A DNA stretch of 64,000 bases from Limnochorda pilosa (GTDB lineage: Bacteria; Bacillota; Limnochordia; Limnochordales; Limnochordaceae). Of the stretch, positions 53,616 through 63,201 are shown in pieces (the first letter of the stretch is position 1; the number at the start of each line of letters is the position of its first letter). Location: NCBI RefSeq assembly GCF_001544015.1, contig NZ_AP014924.1, positions 372,001-436,000 of the forward strand. The letters are read 5' to 3'. Made by a program: the position numbers and the translations under genes. The notes beneath the pieces were generated by a model, which saw only the letters and a program-made list of their open reading frames with translations, did no database searches and was not told the origin of the DNA.

Positions 53616-54086
53616 TTGGGCGTCCTCGCCCTGGCCGTCTTCTTCCTGGGCGGCGCCCTGAAGATCCGGGTCTCCCCCAGCTACGCCCACATCGGGCCAC
53701 GCTTCTTTCCCTTCCTGGTCTCGGGCGGGCTGGCCGCCTGTGGCCTGCCGCTCCTGGCTCAGGCGCTCCGGGACCGGTCTGGGCCAGCTCAGGAGGGCGG
53801 GGCCTCGGGGCGCGGGGCCGCGGTGAACTGGGGCGCCATCGCCGTCATCGGCGTCGCCCTGCTCCTGCAGCTCCTCCTCATCGAGCGGGCAGGCTTCGTG
53901 CTCGCCTCGGCGGCCCTCTTCTGGGGCGTCGCCTTCAGTTTCGGAAGCCGGCGGTACGTGCGGGACGGGCTGATCGGGCTCCTGCTCGCCCTGGCCGTCT
54001 ACCTTGCGTTCACGCGTCTCCTGGACCTGAACCTGCCCGGCGGGATCCTCACCACCATCCTGGGGCGCGCGACAGGGGGATCGTAG
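53616..54086 (+). CDS. tctB: TctB-family small membrane subunit (second set), start unclear
   Basis: From TTG 53616 the 156-residue product has four helices and the TctB pattern ([15 protein letters not shown], then [23 protein letters not shown]). The family start seems to lie further upstream, where the same frame reads [11 protein letters not shown] but offers no ATG, GTG or TTG. A strong ribosome site (GGAGGGAGGAGGGG) leads to ATG 53593 in another frame that stops after 22 codons. A one-base insertion or deletion near the start, or a base-calling error, would explain this. Confidence 0.72.
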   Translation: MGVLALAVFFLGGALKIRVSPSYAHIGPRFFPFLVSGGLAACGLPLLAQALRDRSGPAQEGGASGRGAAVNWGAIAVIGVALLLQLLLIERAGFVLASAALFWGVAFSFGSRRYVRDGLIGLLLALAVYLAFTRLLDLNLPGGILTTILGRATGGS

Positions 54087-54087
54087 C

Positions 54088-55602
54088 TTGGAGACCCTTG
54101 GCCTCCTCCTCGACGGATTCGCCGTAGCCCTCTCACTCCAGAACCTACTCTGGGCGCTGGTCGGGGTCACCCTGGGCACCATCGTCGGCATCCTCCCCGG
54201 CATCGGACCTGCCCTCACCGTGGCGCTCCTGCTGCCGGTCACCTTCCGGCTCGATCCCGTCGGGTCGTTCATCATGTTCGCGGGGATCTACTACGGCGGC
54301 ATGTACGGCGGCTCGACCACCTCCATCCTGCTCAACACCCCGGGGGAGAGCGCCTCCATCATCACGGCGCTGGAGGGGAACCGGATGGCCCGACGGGGCC
54401 GGGGCGGGGCGGCGCTGGCCACGGCCGCCATCGGCTCCTTCGTGGCCGGGACCCTGGCCACCGTCGGGCTCACCTTCATCGCGCCGGTGATGGTGAGCGT
54501 GGCCCTCCGGTTCGGGCCCGCCGACTACTTCGCCCTGATGCTCCTCGCCTTCACCACGGTCACGTCGCTCCTGGGCTCCTCCATGGTGCGGGGCATGACG
54601 AGCCTCTTCTTCGGGCTGGCCCTGGGGCTGGTGGGGATCGACCTGCAGACGGGCCAGGCCCGCTACACCCTGGGGATGCTCGAGATGCTGGACGGGATCG
54701 ACGTCGTCATCGTGGCGGTGGGACTCTTCGCGGTGGGCGAGGCCTTCTACGTGGCCTCGAGGCGCCGGCAGGACGACCCGGAGATCATCGCCGTCCGCGG
54801 CTCCGTCTGGATGAGCCGGGAGGAGTGGCGCCGCTCGTGGCGGCCCTGGCTGCGGGGCGGCCTCCTGGGCTTCCCCCTGGGCGCCCTTCCGGCGGGCGGC
54901 GCCGAGATCCCCACCTTCCTCAGCTACTCGCTGGAGCGGCGGCTGAGCAGGCAGAAGGACGAGTTCGGGAAGGGCGCGATCGAGGGGGTGGCCGGACCCG
55001 AGGCGGCCAACAACGCGGCGGCCGCCGGCGTGCTGGTGCCGCTCCTCACCCTGGGGCTCCCCACCTCGTCCACCGCCGCCATCATGCTGGCCGCCTTCCA
55101 GCAGTTCGGGCTGCAGCCGGGGCCGCTCCTCTTCCAGACGGCTCCGGACCTGGTCTGGGGGCTGATCGCCAGCCTCTACGTCGGGAACGCCATGCTCCTG
55201 GTGCTGAACCTTCCCCTGGTGGGGATGTGGGTGCGCCTCCTCACCATCCCCCAGCCCCTGCTCTACGGGGGGATCCTCGTCTTCGCCACCCTCGGCACCT
55301 ACAGCCTCAACCACTCGGTGGTCGACCTGCTGACCCTCTACGCCATCGGCCTCGCGGGCTTCCTCATGCGGCGGTTCGACATCCCGGTGGCCCCCGCCGT
55401 CATCGGCCTGATCCTGGGTCCCATGGCCGAGCAGCAGCTCCGCCGCGCGCTCGCCATCAGCCAGGGAGACTACACCGTCTTCTTCACCCGGCCCATCTCG
55501 GCGACGCTGCTGGCGATCGCACTGGTGGCCCTGGTGGGGCCGCTGGTGGCGAGGGTGGTGAGGGCGCGGGGCCGTGTCGAGAACGAATCTGGCGCGGTCT
55601 AG
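54088..55602 (+). CDS. tctA: TctA-family large membrane subunit (second set)
   Basis: The 504-residue permease has about twelve helices and the segments [66 protein letters not shown] and [17 protein letters not shown] 54088 follows CAGGGGGA. It is an intact tripartite tricarboxylate transporter channel. Confidence 0.94.
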   Translation: METLGLLLDGFAVALSLQNLLWALVGVTLGTIVGILPGIGPALTVALLLPVTFRLDPVGSFIMFAGIYYGGMYGGSTTSILLNTPGESASIITALEGNRMARRGRGGAALATAAIGSFVAGTLATVGLTFIAPVMVSVALRFGPADYFALMLLAFTTVTSLLGSSMVRGMTSLFFGLALGLVGIDLQTGQARYTLGMLEMLDGIDVVIVAVGLFAVGEAFYVASRRRQDDPEIIAVRGSVWMSREEWRRSWRPWLRGGLLGFPLGALPAGGAEIPTFLSYSLERRLSRQKDEFGKGAIEGVAGPEAANNAAAAGVLVPLLTLGLPTSSTAAIMLAAFQQFGLQPGPLLFQTAPDLVWGLIASLYVGNAMLLVLNLPLVGMWVRLLTIPQPLLYGGILVFATLGTYSLNHSVVDLLTLYAIGLAGFLMRRFDIPVAPAVIGLILGPMAEQQLRRALAISQGDYTVFFTRPISATLLAIALVALVGPLVARVVRARGRVENESGAV

Positions 55603-56067
55603 AACTGCAGGGCATTGCACGCGGGGAAGCGTAACGAGGAGAAGCCAGTCAAGCACCCAAACCGCTGTTGACGACCGCAGCGATCAGCAGTACATCCACA
55701 TGGCACGTGAAGGAGTCCCTGGCAGCACGTCGAATACCCGGCAGCATGTGGAAGAATGGCTCGCAGTATCGCTGTATCGGCGCCGTCCATGCGCCCGACC
55801 ACTCCATGAACATGGCCCCATGAGCATGTAACAACAGACGACCGTCCGAGCTCACGGCAGGTGAGCGATAGCCCTGGATTCCTGCGTCAGCAGGTGGTGC
55901 CGGGGTTGTCGTCGCTTGGTGGGTGGTGCCCTGACCGCGCGGTTCATGCGCCTTGGTTGACGGGGATGGCCTGTCGCGGGTGGCTGGCTCCCTGGAGACG
56001 TGCATGTCGCTGGGCCTCGCCCTGGAACACGCCCTGGAACAATGGAAGCGGAATCGAGGAAGAGTGC
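55603..56067. other. 465-base region without a recognised gene
   Basis: Two overlapping reading frames on the minus strand and one on the plus strand have no protein-like pattern or ribosome site that I can support. The base composition is less GC-rich than in the neighbouring operon. It may hold the promoter of the SulP gene. Confidence 0.3.
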
Positions 56068-57750
56068 GTGAAGAACCGTATCCCTGACCTGCGTCTGATG
56101 AGAGTCTGGCGTGATGAGTTTCGCGGTTATGACCTGGGCAAGCTCCGCAACGACCTGCTGGCTGGCATCACCGTGGCCGCCGTCGCTCTCCCGCTCGCGC
56201 TGGCCTTTGGTGTAGCTTCCGGGGCCACGGCGGCCGCCGGATTGGTGACGGCGATCCTGGCAGGCCTCTTGATCGGCGGGCTCGGCGGTGCTCCGCACCA
56301 GATCTCCGGTCCCACCGGTGCCATGTCGGCGGTGTTGATCGTGCTGGCGAGCCGCTATGGGCTGGAAGGGGTCTGGGTAGCCTGCCTGATAGGCGGCGTC
56401 TTGTTGGTCTTGATGGGCCTGTTCCATCTGGGACAGATCGTCAACTTCATCCCCGCGGCTGTGATCACAGGGTTTACCAGCGGCATCTCCGTCATCATCT
56501 TCGTGGGGCAGATCGACAATCTGCTCGGCGTGCAGACGCCCGCTGCCGAGAACACGCTGCTGAAACTGATTCAATATGCCCGCCTCGATTACGTGCCCAA
56601 CCCGGCGGCGCTCGGCCTGGGTCTCCTGGTGATCCTGATCATGGTTCTGTGGCCCAAGCACTGGAATGCTCGCTTTCCGGGCTCGCTCCTGGGCCTGGTG
56701 GTCGCCACCGTGACCTCCATGGTCCTGGAGCTTGATGTACCTGTGATCGGGAACATCCCTCAAACGCTTTGGTTGGATGATCGCCTGGCGGTCGCACGCA
56801 TCCCTTGGGATCATCTCGGCGAGCTGATCGCTCCCGCCCTCTCCATCGCCGCGCTGGGAGCCATCGAGAGCCTGCTGTGCGGTGCTGTCATTGGACGGCA
56901 GACCGGCGCGAAGCTCGATGCCAGCCAAGAGTTGATCGCGCAGGGCGTGGGCAACATCTTCATCCCCTTCTTCGGAGGCGTGCCAGCCACCGCCGCCATT
57001 GCCCGGTCCAGCGTCGCTGTGAGAAGTGGCGGAGCCACGCGGCTTACCAGCGTCACGCACGCTGCGGTGCTCTTGCTCGCAGCCCTGCTCTTCGCTCCCA
57101 CGCTCTCGAGAGTCCCCCTGGCCGCGCTGGGCGGTGTCCTGGCCGTGACAGCCTGGCGGACCAACGACTGGGCCGAGATTCGTGACATCTTCCGTCACGG
57201 ATTCAAGAGCGCCATCTCCACTTTCGCCATCACCCTCGTGGCCACCGTCCTGCTCGACTTGACTCAGGCGATCATCTTGGGCGTGGGCCTTTCGGCGTTG
57301 ATCTTCGTCTTCCAGAGCAGCCAGACCGAGGTGACCTACGCGCCGGTCTCCGTCGACAAGATGCGCAAGGCCGGCTACGAGATGCGCCACCAGGGCGACC
57401 GCATCCTGGTGGTCTACATCGTGGGGCCGGTCTTCTTCGGCACGGTGAGCACGCTGAACGGTGCGCTCGCGAAACTGGATGGATACGAGGACGTCGTGAT
57501 CAGCTTGCGCGCCGTGCCACTGGTCGACACGAGCGGCATCAGCGCCCTGGCGGACGTGATCGATCGCCTCGAGGGCCGTGGTCGGAGGGTCTACCTGAGC
57601 GGCCTGACCAGGCCCGTTCGTTCCTACCTCGAACGCGCCGGTGTGATCCAACGCTTGGGTGCGGACCGGGTGTACTGGAGCGCGGACCAGGCCATCGTCG
57701 CCATCGACCACTACCGGGCCGCACTCGCCGGGCAAGCGCAGATGGGTTGA
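56068..57750 (+). CDS. SulP-family anion transporter with STAS domain
   Basis: The 560-residue membrane protein belongs to the SLC26/SulP family: LRNDLLAGITVAAVALPLALAFG, then GAPHQISGPTGAMSAVLIVL, many helices, and the C-terminal STAS domain with DTSGISALADVIDRLEGRGRRVYLSGL. Such proteins move sulfate, bicarbonate, dicarboxylates or similar anions. GTG 56068 follows GAGGAAG. Selenate or sulfate uptake is possible given the selenium island, but position does not show it. Confidence 0.88.
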   Translation: MKNRIPDLRLMRVWRDEFRGYDLGKLRNDLLAGITVAAVALPLALAFGVASGATAAAGLVTAILAGLLIGGLGGAPHQISGPTGAMSAVLIVLASRYGLEGVWVACLIGGVLLVLMGLFHLGQIVNFIPAAVITGFTSGISVIIFVGQIDNLLGVQTPAAENTLLKLIQYARLDYVPNPAALGLGLLVILIMVLWPKHWNARFPGSLLGLVVATVTSMVLELDVPVIGNIPQTLWLDDRLAVARIPWDHLGELIAPALSIAALGAIESLLCGAVIGRQTGAKLDASQELIAQGVGNIFIPFFGGVPATAAIARSSVAVRSGGATRLTSVTHAAVLLLAALLFAPTLSRVPLAALGGVLAVTAWRTNDWAEIRDIFRHGFKSAISTFAITLVATVLLDLTQAIILGVGLSALIFVFQSSQTEVTYAPVSVDKMRKAGYEMRHQGDRILVVYIVGPVFFGTVSTLNGALAKLDGYEDVVISLRAVPLVDTSGISALADVIDRLEGRGRRVYLSGLTRPVRSYLERAGVIQRLGADRVYWSADQAIVAIDHYRAALAGQAQMG

Positions 57751-58139
57751 CGTCCGCCCGCTTCACCGGCTGCCTGGGCGGGCGCAGCTCCATCGCCGTT
57801 CGATGCCGAGCACTGCGGGGGTGGACTCCGACGCGCTCCCCGGTCGTGCCAGTGGGCCTTGCCGAGAGGATCGAAGGGCTGGTCGATGACGGGTAGGTTG
57901 AACGACCACTGGGACTCCACGTGATCGTAGAAGAGCTCGTCCGAGGTGACGCTTCGGAGACAAACGGCTCGCTGGGCCCAGGCGGTGGCGTTCGACTCAG
58001 TCGCCCCCCGTTCGTCCTTTCGGGTAGGAGAGGAGCCCCTCGCCGCCGCAGGAACTCCCTCCCAGGAAAGCCTTCGGCCGAATCGAAGGAAAACCTCGAA
58101 GGCGGGATTCCAGAGCCGTCTCGGCCTTTGGCCCCGGGA
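57751..58139. other. 389-base region without a supported gene
   Basis: A minus-strand stretch reads DELFYDHVESQWSFNLPVIDQPFDPLGKAHWHD, which looks more protein-like than its surroundings, but no start or family is recognised. It could be a gene trace next to the broken HNH gene. Confidence 0.25.
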
Positions 58140-58506
58140 GTGGCAGCCTTGGACGTCCTGTCCTACTGGAGGCCGGACAACTACCGGCAGGATCGGCGTT
58201 TCGGCTTCCGCTACCATCTCAACCAGGGGAGGCGGGCTCTACCGCATTTACGACGGGCGTTGCCAGCTCTGCGGCACGGGTCCCGGCAGACGCCTCGGCG
58301 CGGAGATCAGCCGGGCCCATCACGTGATCTGGCTCTCTCGGGGCGGGGAGGACGCGCTGGAGAACCTGGTGCTCCTCTCCCCCAACCACCACCGGAGCGT
58401 CCACGCGGTGGACGCCGCCTTCGACTACCGCGGCCCATCCTTCCTCTTCCCGAACGGGGTGAGCGAGGAGGTGCGGATTAACCGCCCTCTTCCGGCCTTG
58501 CTGTGA
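58140..58506 (+). pseudogene. broken HNH endonuclease-like gene
   Basis: From GTG 58140 one frame reads ALDVLSYWRPDNYRQDRRFGFRYHLNQ, like the start of HNH-containing proteins. About 58227-58235 the match shifts to another frame with RIYDGRCQLCG, then HHVIWLSRGGEDALENLVLLSPNHH, the HNH zinc-finger nuclease core. Most of the middle (roughly 200 residues in full-length relatives) is absent. It is a deleted and frameshifted remnant. Confidence 0.65.
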
Positions 58507-58564
58507 GCAGGGCTCTTTCGCTGGTTGCACATCACCGCTTGTGCCATTCGTCGCAAACTGGCCC

Positions 58565-58593
58565 TTGCGCCCCCGCTGGCGTTCTGGTAGAAT
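58565..58593 (+). promoter_or_regulatory. promoter of the second ROK gene
   Basis: TTGCGC (58565-58570) and an extended -10 TGGTAGAAT (box TAGAAT 58588-58593) with a 17-base spacer. The ROK start is about 37 bases later. Confidence 0.55.
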
Positions 58594-58600
58594 GAACCAA

Positions 58601-58618
58601 GAAAGTTTCATTGTGAAA
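58601..58618. promoter_or_regulatory. operator candidate of the second ROK regulator
   Basis: TTTCA (58606-58610) and TGAAA (58614-58618) form an inverted repeat with a 3-base spacer, extended by GAAAG before it. ROK regulators of sugar operons often bind TTTC/GAAA repeats. Its place just after the -10 box suits repression. Confidence 0.5.
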
Positions 58619-58629
58619 AAAACTCTGGG

Positions 58630-59928
58630 GTGTCGGGCCCAGTGCGAAGGAGCAGTCTCACCAGCACCAGTTTCATCCGGTCGTACAACGCCGCCTCCAT
58701 CCTCAGGACCATGCACGAGGAAGGCGCGTGCACCCGGACCTCTCTGGCCCGGACCACCAAGATGAGCCCCGCCACGGTATCGCGGATCATCGGCCAGCTC
58801 ATGGGGCACGGCATCGTGCGCGAGGAGAGCCGCATCCCGTCCAGCGCTGGCAGGAAGCCGGTGCTGCTGCGCATCGATTACGCCAAACTGCCCATCGTCG
58901 GGGTGGAACTCAGGCGCAACCCGGCGACCATCCTTCTCTCGAACCTCCGCGGCGAGCGCCTGGAACGGCGATCCTGCCAGCTCGGAACCCTGGAATCCGA
59001 AGGGCTCATCAGCGAGCTTGCAGGGTGCATCGACCGGCTGATCCGCGACAGCGGCCTGGAGCGCGCGCAGGTGCTGGGCGTCGGGCTTGCGGTGTCGGGC
59101 GTGGTGGACCACGAGGGCGGCCGGGTGGTTCGATCCCTCGACCTGGACTGGCATGACGTGCCGGTGGCTGCAGTGCTCGGGCGGAAGCTGGGTCTCCCGG
59201 CGCTGGTGGAGAACGACGCGAACGCCGCCGCCCTGGCCGAGCTCCAGTTTGGAAGGTACTCGGAGACGACCAGCTTCATGTACCTCAAGACCGAAACGAG
59301 CGTCGGTGCTGGCATCGTCCTGCAGGGAGAGCTTCTGAACGGGCCCGGCGGCATGGCAGGTGAGATTGCCCACGTCCCCGTCATCCGAGGGGGACACCCC
59401 TGTCCGTGCGGGCAACGGGGGTGCCTCCAAACCTACCTCAACGTGCCGGACGTGCTGGCGCGCTACCGTTCTCTCACGGGAGAGGCCGTGGAACGGGAGA
59501 CCTTCTTTGAGCGCGCCCTCGGCGGCGACCCCACGGCCCGGCGCCTGGTCGACGAGGCGGCCGAGGCGCTGGCCGTGGCGTCTTCCTTCGCCGGGGCGCT
59601 CTTGGATGTGAACCTGGTGGTCGTGGGAGGGGTGTGGGGGACCTTCAGCCCATCCTTCCTTCAGCGGGTCGAGGAGCGCTTCCAGGCCGTGGGGGATCGG
59701 ACCGGACTCAACAAGAAGGTGGCGGTCCGGGGCTCGTCCCTTGGCGACGACAGCGACCTGATGGGCGCCATCGGCCTGGTGAGCGACCGCTGGTTGAATC
59801 CCTATGGCTCTGTGCCCGTCGCGGGCCGGGCCGGCGAGAGGAGGGGCATGCTTCTGGGGGCGCGGGGGCGTCCCCTGGCAAGCGCACGGCAGGACGATCT
59901 CTACCTGTCAAGGGGGGAAACGGAATGA
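58630..59928 (+). CDS. ROK-family transcriptional regulator (with zinc motif)
   Basis: The 432-residue regulator has an N-terminal helix-turn-helix (CTRTSLARTTKMSPATVSRIIGQLMGHGIV), the ROK domain (NDANAAALAELQFG) and the zinc motif GHPCPCGQRGCLQ. It has a long C-terminal tail. GTG 58630 is used; GTG 58642 is possible. It overlaps the binding-protein gene by ATGA and likely senses an amino sugar released by the GH84 enzyme in the same operon. Confidence 0.9.
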   Translation: MSGPVRRSSLTSTSFIRSYNAASILRTMHEEGACTRTSLARTTKMSPATVSRIIGQLMGHGIVREESRIPSSAGRKPVLLRIDYAKLPIVGVELRRNPATILLSNLRGERLERRSCQLGTLESEGLISELAGCIDRLIRDSGLERAQVLGVGLAVSGVVDHEGGRVVRSLDLDWHDVPVAAVLGRKLGLPALVENDANAAALAELQFGRYSETTSFMYLKTETSVGAGIVLQGELLNGPGGMAGEIAHVPVIRGGHPCPCGQRGCLQTYLNVPDVLARYRSLTGEAVERETFFERALGGDPTARRLVDEAAEALAVASSFAGALLDVNLVVVGGVWGTFSPSFLQRVEERFQAVGDRTGLNKKVAVRGSSLGDDSDLMGAIGLVSDRWLNPYGSVPVAGRAGERRGMLLGARGRPLASARQDDLYLSRGETE

Positions 59929-61271
59929 GTCATGCCCGGAAACGCATCATGCTGGCCGGCTGGCTGGCCGCGGCACTGCTGGCGGGCGCCGTGTGGACGA
60001 ATGCAGGTGCCCTCGCGCAAGGGCAGCAGGGATCCCAGGAACCCGTCGTGCTCACCGTCCTCAACTTCCTGGACGCGACCGGCCCCGGAACAGAGCGGGA
60101 GATCAAGGAGATCTGGAACGCCTTCGAGCGCAACAACCCAGACATCAAGATCGTCCGGGAAGATCTCTTCCTGGAGCCCTTCCACCAGAAGACCGAGGCC
60201 TACGCGGCGGCCGGCAGGTTGCCCGACGTGTTCTACATGTGGCCGGGCGGCCGGTCCATGACGCTGCACACCCAGCGGCTGGCGAAAGACCTGGGGCCCT
60301 TCGTGGAGCCGATGCGGGACGAGTTCTCAGAGGCTGCGCTGGTGCCTCAGGCCGGCGGCTACCTGGCGATGATTCCCTTCGGCCTGTCTTCCAGCCACGT
60401 GATGTATGTGAACACGGCCCTCCTCGACAGCCTGGGGCTGCAGGTGCCCAGGACGTATGAGGAGCTGAAGGCCATGGTCCCCACGCTGCGGGCGGCGGGC
60501 AAGGAGGTCATCCTCATGGGGGCCCAGGACGACTGGGTCGTCCAGTCCACCCTGTTCAGCATGATCGTGGGCAGGCTGGTGGGCGATGAGGGCATGGATG
60601 CGATCCTGGCCGGTAAGGCCCGCTTCACCGACGAGCCCTTCGTCAAGGCGCTGGAGTTCTACGCCTCCCTCTTCGAGGACGGCGTGCTCAGCCGGCGCAT
60701 CTTCCAGACCGGCTATAACGAGGTCAACCCGCTCTTTGCCCAGGGCAAGGCACCCTTCCTGATCGATGGCGACTGGAAGGTGCGCAACTTCCTCACCGAT
60801 CCGAGCACGGACGAGGCACTCATCCCTCCGGCGGAGCAGAAGCACATCCGGATGACCATCTTCCCGGCCATTCCGGGCGAAGTGACCCACAACTCCACCT
60901 CCATGGTGCAGGGCGACGGCTACGGCATCAACGCCAAGATCCCGACGGGCTCGCGCAAGGAGGAGGCGGCGTGGCGCCTGGTCCAGTGGCTGACCTCCAC
61001 AGAGGCGCAGAGAGTGCGGATGGAGACAGGCTCCGCCTTCCCGTCCCGAAAGGGCGTGACCAGCGACAGGCTCGAGCCGCTGGCCCAGGAGCGCTCTCAG
61101 TTCTACGGAGGACTCACCGGGACCTACGTTCTCGACAACGTCCTCGACCCCAAGGTCTACGTGCCGATCAACGTAGGACTGCAGGAGATCGGCCTCGGGA
61201 TCTCGTCTCCTCGGCAGGTGGCAGAGTCGGTGCAGAAGGCCTTCGACGCATGGAAGGCCTCGCAGCAGTAG
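59925..61271 (+). CDS. ABC extracellular sugar-binding protein (amino-sugar operon)
   Basis: The 448-residue family 1 binding protein has a signal peptide to about AQG, then EPVVLTVLNFLDATGPGTEREIKEIWNAFERNNPDIKIV. ATG 59925 overlaps the ROK stop (ATGA). It is followed by two permeases and a beta-N-acetylglucosaminidase, so an N-acetylglucosamine-containing sugar is the likely ligand. Confidence 0.9.
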   Translation: MSHARKRIMLAGWLAAALLAGAVWTNAGALAQGQQGSQEPVVLTVLNFLDATGPGTEREIKEIWNAFERNNPDIKIVREDLFLEPFHQKTEAYAAAGRLPDVFYMWPGGRSMTLHTQRLAKDLGPFVEPMRDEFSEAALVPQAGGYLAMIPFGLSSSHVMYVNTALLDSLGLQVPRTYEELKAMVPTLRAAGKEVILMGAQDDWVVQSTLFSMIVGRLVGDEGMDAILAGKARFTDEPFVKALEFYASLFEDGVLSRRIFQTGYNEVNPLFAQGKAPFLIDGDWKVRNFLTDPSTDEALIPPAEQKHIRMTIFPAIPGEVTHNSTSMVQGDGYGINAKIPTGSRKEEAAWRLVQWLTSTEAQRVRMETGSAFPSRKGVTSDRLEPLAQERSQFYGGLTGTYVLDNVLDPKVYVPINVGLQEIGLGISSPRQVAESVQKAFDAWKASQQ

Positions 61272-61286
61272 CGTAGCTCACGAACC

Positions 61287-61331
61287 GGAGCGGGGTGGGA
61301 ACGGCTCACCGGCCCGCCCCGCCACCGCTCC
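61287..61331 (+). other. stem-loop after the third ABC binding-protein gene
   Basis: GGAGCGG (61287-61293) can pair with CCGCTCC (61325-61331), and the GC-rich inside can pair further. It lies between binding-protein and permease genes, as in the other transporter operons, but the stem is less perfect. Confidence 0.45.
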
Positions 61332-61364
61332 GCCCAGAGCGGCGCCAGCAGGAGGCGATGCCCG

Positions 61365-62270
61365 TTGAGCTACTCCGCCAGAGCCGAGACGCGCCACGCG
61401 TACCTGCTCCTCGCCCTGCCGGCCGTGATCGTCTACCTGGCGGTCATCGCCTTTCCGACCGTCTTTTCCTTCGGCCTGAGCCTCACCGACTACAAGGGCG
61501 GGCCCCTCTTCGGTGGCCTGAACGCCATCCGGTTCGTGGGCATCGACCACTACGTGAAGATGTTCGGGGACCGCTTCTTCTGGATCTCCCTGCAGAACAA
61601 CGTCTACATCATCCTGGTGTCGGTCTTCGGCCAGATCCCCATCGGCTTCACCGTCGCCTATGTGCTCTACCGGAAGCTGGTGGGCATGCGAGACCTCTTC
61701 CAGACCATGATCTACCTTCCGACGGTGATCTCCACGATCGTCATCGGGGTTCTGTGGCGCTCCTTCTTCTCGCCCTACGGCCCCTTCACCCAGCTGATGG
61801 AGCTCATCCGGCCCGGATGGGACAACACCCTCTTCCTGAACCCCAGCACCGCCATGATCCCCGTGCTCTTCGTCATCCTGTGGATGTACACAGGCACCTA
61901 CCTCATCATCTTCCTCGCGAGCCTTCAGAAGATCGACCCCCAGATCATCGACGCGGCCAAGATCGACGGGGCAAGCGAGTGGCAGGTGCTGGGCCGCGTG
62001 GCCCTGCCTTCGCTCTCGGGGGTCATCCTCACCACCGTGATCCTGGCCATCTCCGGCTCGCTCAAGTCCTTCGACCTGCTCTTCGCCATGACGGCAGGGA
62101 ACCCCGCCCGCAGGACGTCGGTTCTGGCCCTATACATGTATGACAACGCCTTCCGGGGATCTCCGGACTACGGGCTGGCCAACGCCGTCTCCACCTTCAT
62201 GGTGATGCTCAGCTTCGCGCTCGTCCTGATCCTGGTGGTACTCGAGAAGCGCTGGGGGGGCGGGGAGTGA
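61365..62270 (+). CDS. CUT1-type ABC permease (amino-sugar operon, first)
   Basis: The 301-residue permease has six helices and an EAA-type loop (IDAAKIDGASEWQVLGRVALP). TTG 61365 follows GGAGG at 61351-61355. It overlaps or abuts the next permease. Confidence 0.92.
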   Translation: MSYSARAETRHAYLLLALPAVIVYLAVIAFPTVFSFGLSLTDYKGGPLFGGLNAIRFVGIDHYVKMFGDRFFWISLQNNVYIILVSVFGQIPIGFTVAYVLYRKLVGMRDLFQTMIYLPTVISTIVIGVLWRSFFSPYGPFTQLMELIRPGWDNTLFLNPSTAMIPVLFVILWMYTGTYLIIFLASLQKIDPQIIDAAKIDGASEWQVLGRVALPSLSGVILTTVILAISGSLKSFDLLFAMTAGNPARRTSVLALYMYDNAFRGSPDYGLANAVSTFMVMLSFALVLILVVLEKRWGGGE

Positions 62271-63160
62271 TGGGGGTGGTCGTACCGGCCGGCCAGCACA
62301 GGCGCCCGACGGGAGGAGCCGGCCTCCGCCGGGGGGAAACCTCCCCGCTGGCGAAGGTCCTGCTCTACGGGGTGCTGGTCCTCTTCACGCTTGCCACCGT
62401 CTTTCCGCTGCTATGGCTGGTCATCAACTCGTTCAAGACCACGCAGGCCTTCCAGATGGACCGGCTGGGCCTGCCCGAGCGGTGGGTGGTGGAGAACTAC
62501 GTGCACGCCTGGAGCATCGGGGAGTTCGAGACGCTCATTCTGAACAGCGTCGTCTACACCTTCGTCTCCACGCTGGCGGCCATCCTTCTGTCGGCGGCGG
62601 CGGGCTTCGCCTTCGCCAAGCTGAGGTCCCGATGGACGCCGCTCCTCCACGGAAGCTTCGTCATCGGTATTCTGCTCACGATCCAGTCGATCATGGTGCC
62701 GCTCTTCCTCGCGGCCAACATGGTGCACCTCTACAACAGCCGGGTGGGCGTGCTCCTGGTCTATACCGGCATCAGCCTGCCTATCGGCATCTACCTCTTC
62801 ACCGCGTACATCCGGAGCATTCCCGACGCCATCGTGGAGTCGGCGCGTGTGGATGGCGCGAGCTACCTCACCATCTTCCACAGGATCGTCTTTCCCATGA
62901 CCCGACCGGTGGCGGCCACCCTGGCCATCATCAACATTGCCACCATCTGGAACGAGTTCATGCTCATCAACATCCTGGTGTCCGACGACGCGCTCAAGTC
63001 CCTGCCCGTGGGGATCCTCAGGTTCTCGGGCGCCCTCTCTTCCGACTACGGGAAGCAGTTCGCCGCGCTGGTGATCGGCATGCTGCCCATGGTCCTTTTC
63101 TACCTCGTGTTTAGGAAGCAGATCGCGAAGGGCGTTTCGGCCGGAGCGGTCAAGGGCTAG
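62270..63160 (+). CDS. CUT1-type ABC permease (amino-sugar operon, second)
   Basis: The 296-residue MalG-like permease has six helices and an EAA loop (VESARVDGASYLTIFHRIVFP). ATG 62270 shares a base with the upstream stop; GTG 62267 directly before it is possible. Again no ATPase gene is nearby. Confidence 0.92.
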   Translation: MGVVVPAGQHRRPTGGAGLRRGETSPLAKVLLYGVLVLFTLATVFPLLWLVINSFKTTQAFQMDRLGLPERWVVENYVHAWSIGEFETLILNSVVYTFVSTLAAILLSAAAGFAFAKLRSRWTPLLHGSFVIGILLTIQSIMVPLFLAANMVHLYNSRVGVLLVYTGISLPIGIYLFTAYIRSIPDAIVESARVDGASYLTIFHRIVFPMTRPVAATLAIINIATIWNEFMLINILVSDDALKSLPVGILRFSGALSSDYGKQFAALVIGMLPMVLFYLVFRKQIAKGVSAGAVKG

Positions 63161-63201
63161 GCGACAGGAACGCATCCGAGCTTCCCAGGAAGGAGATCTT
63201 C

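Noticed and set aside
53593-53661. Programmed frameshift to make TctB
   Set aside because: No slippery sequence or conserved stimulatory structure is visible. A simple indel or unusual start is simpler.
55649-56005. 118-codon minus-strand gene
   Set aside because: No ribosome site, family motif or sensible composition; it overlaps other equally poor frames.
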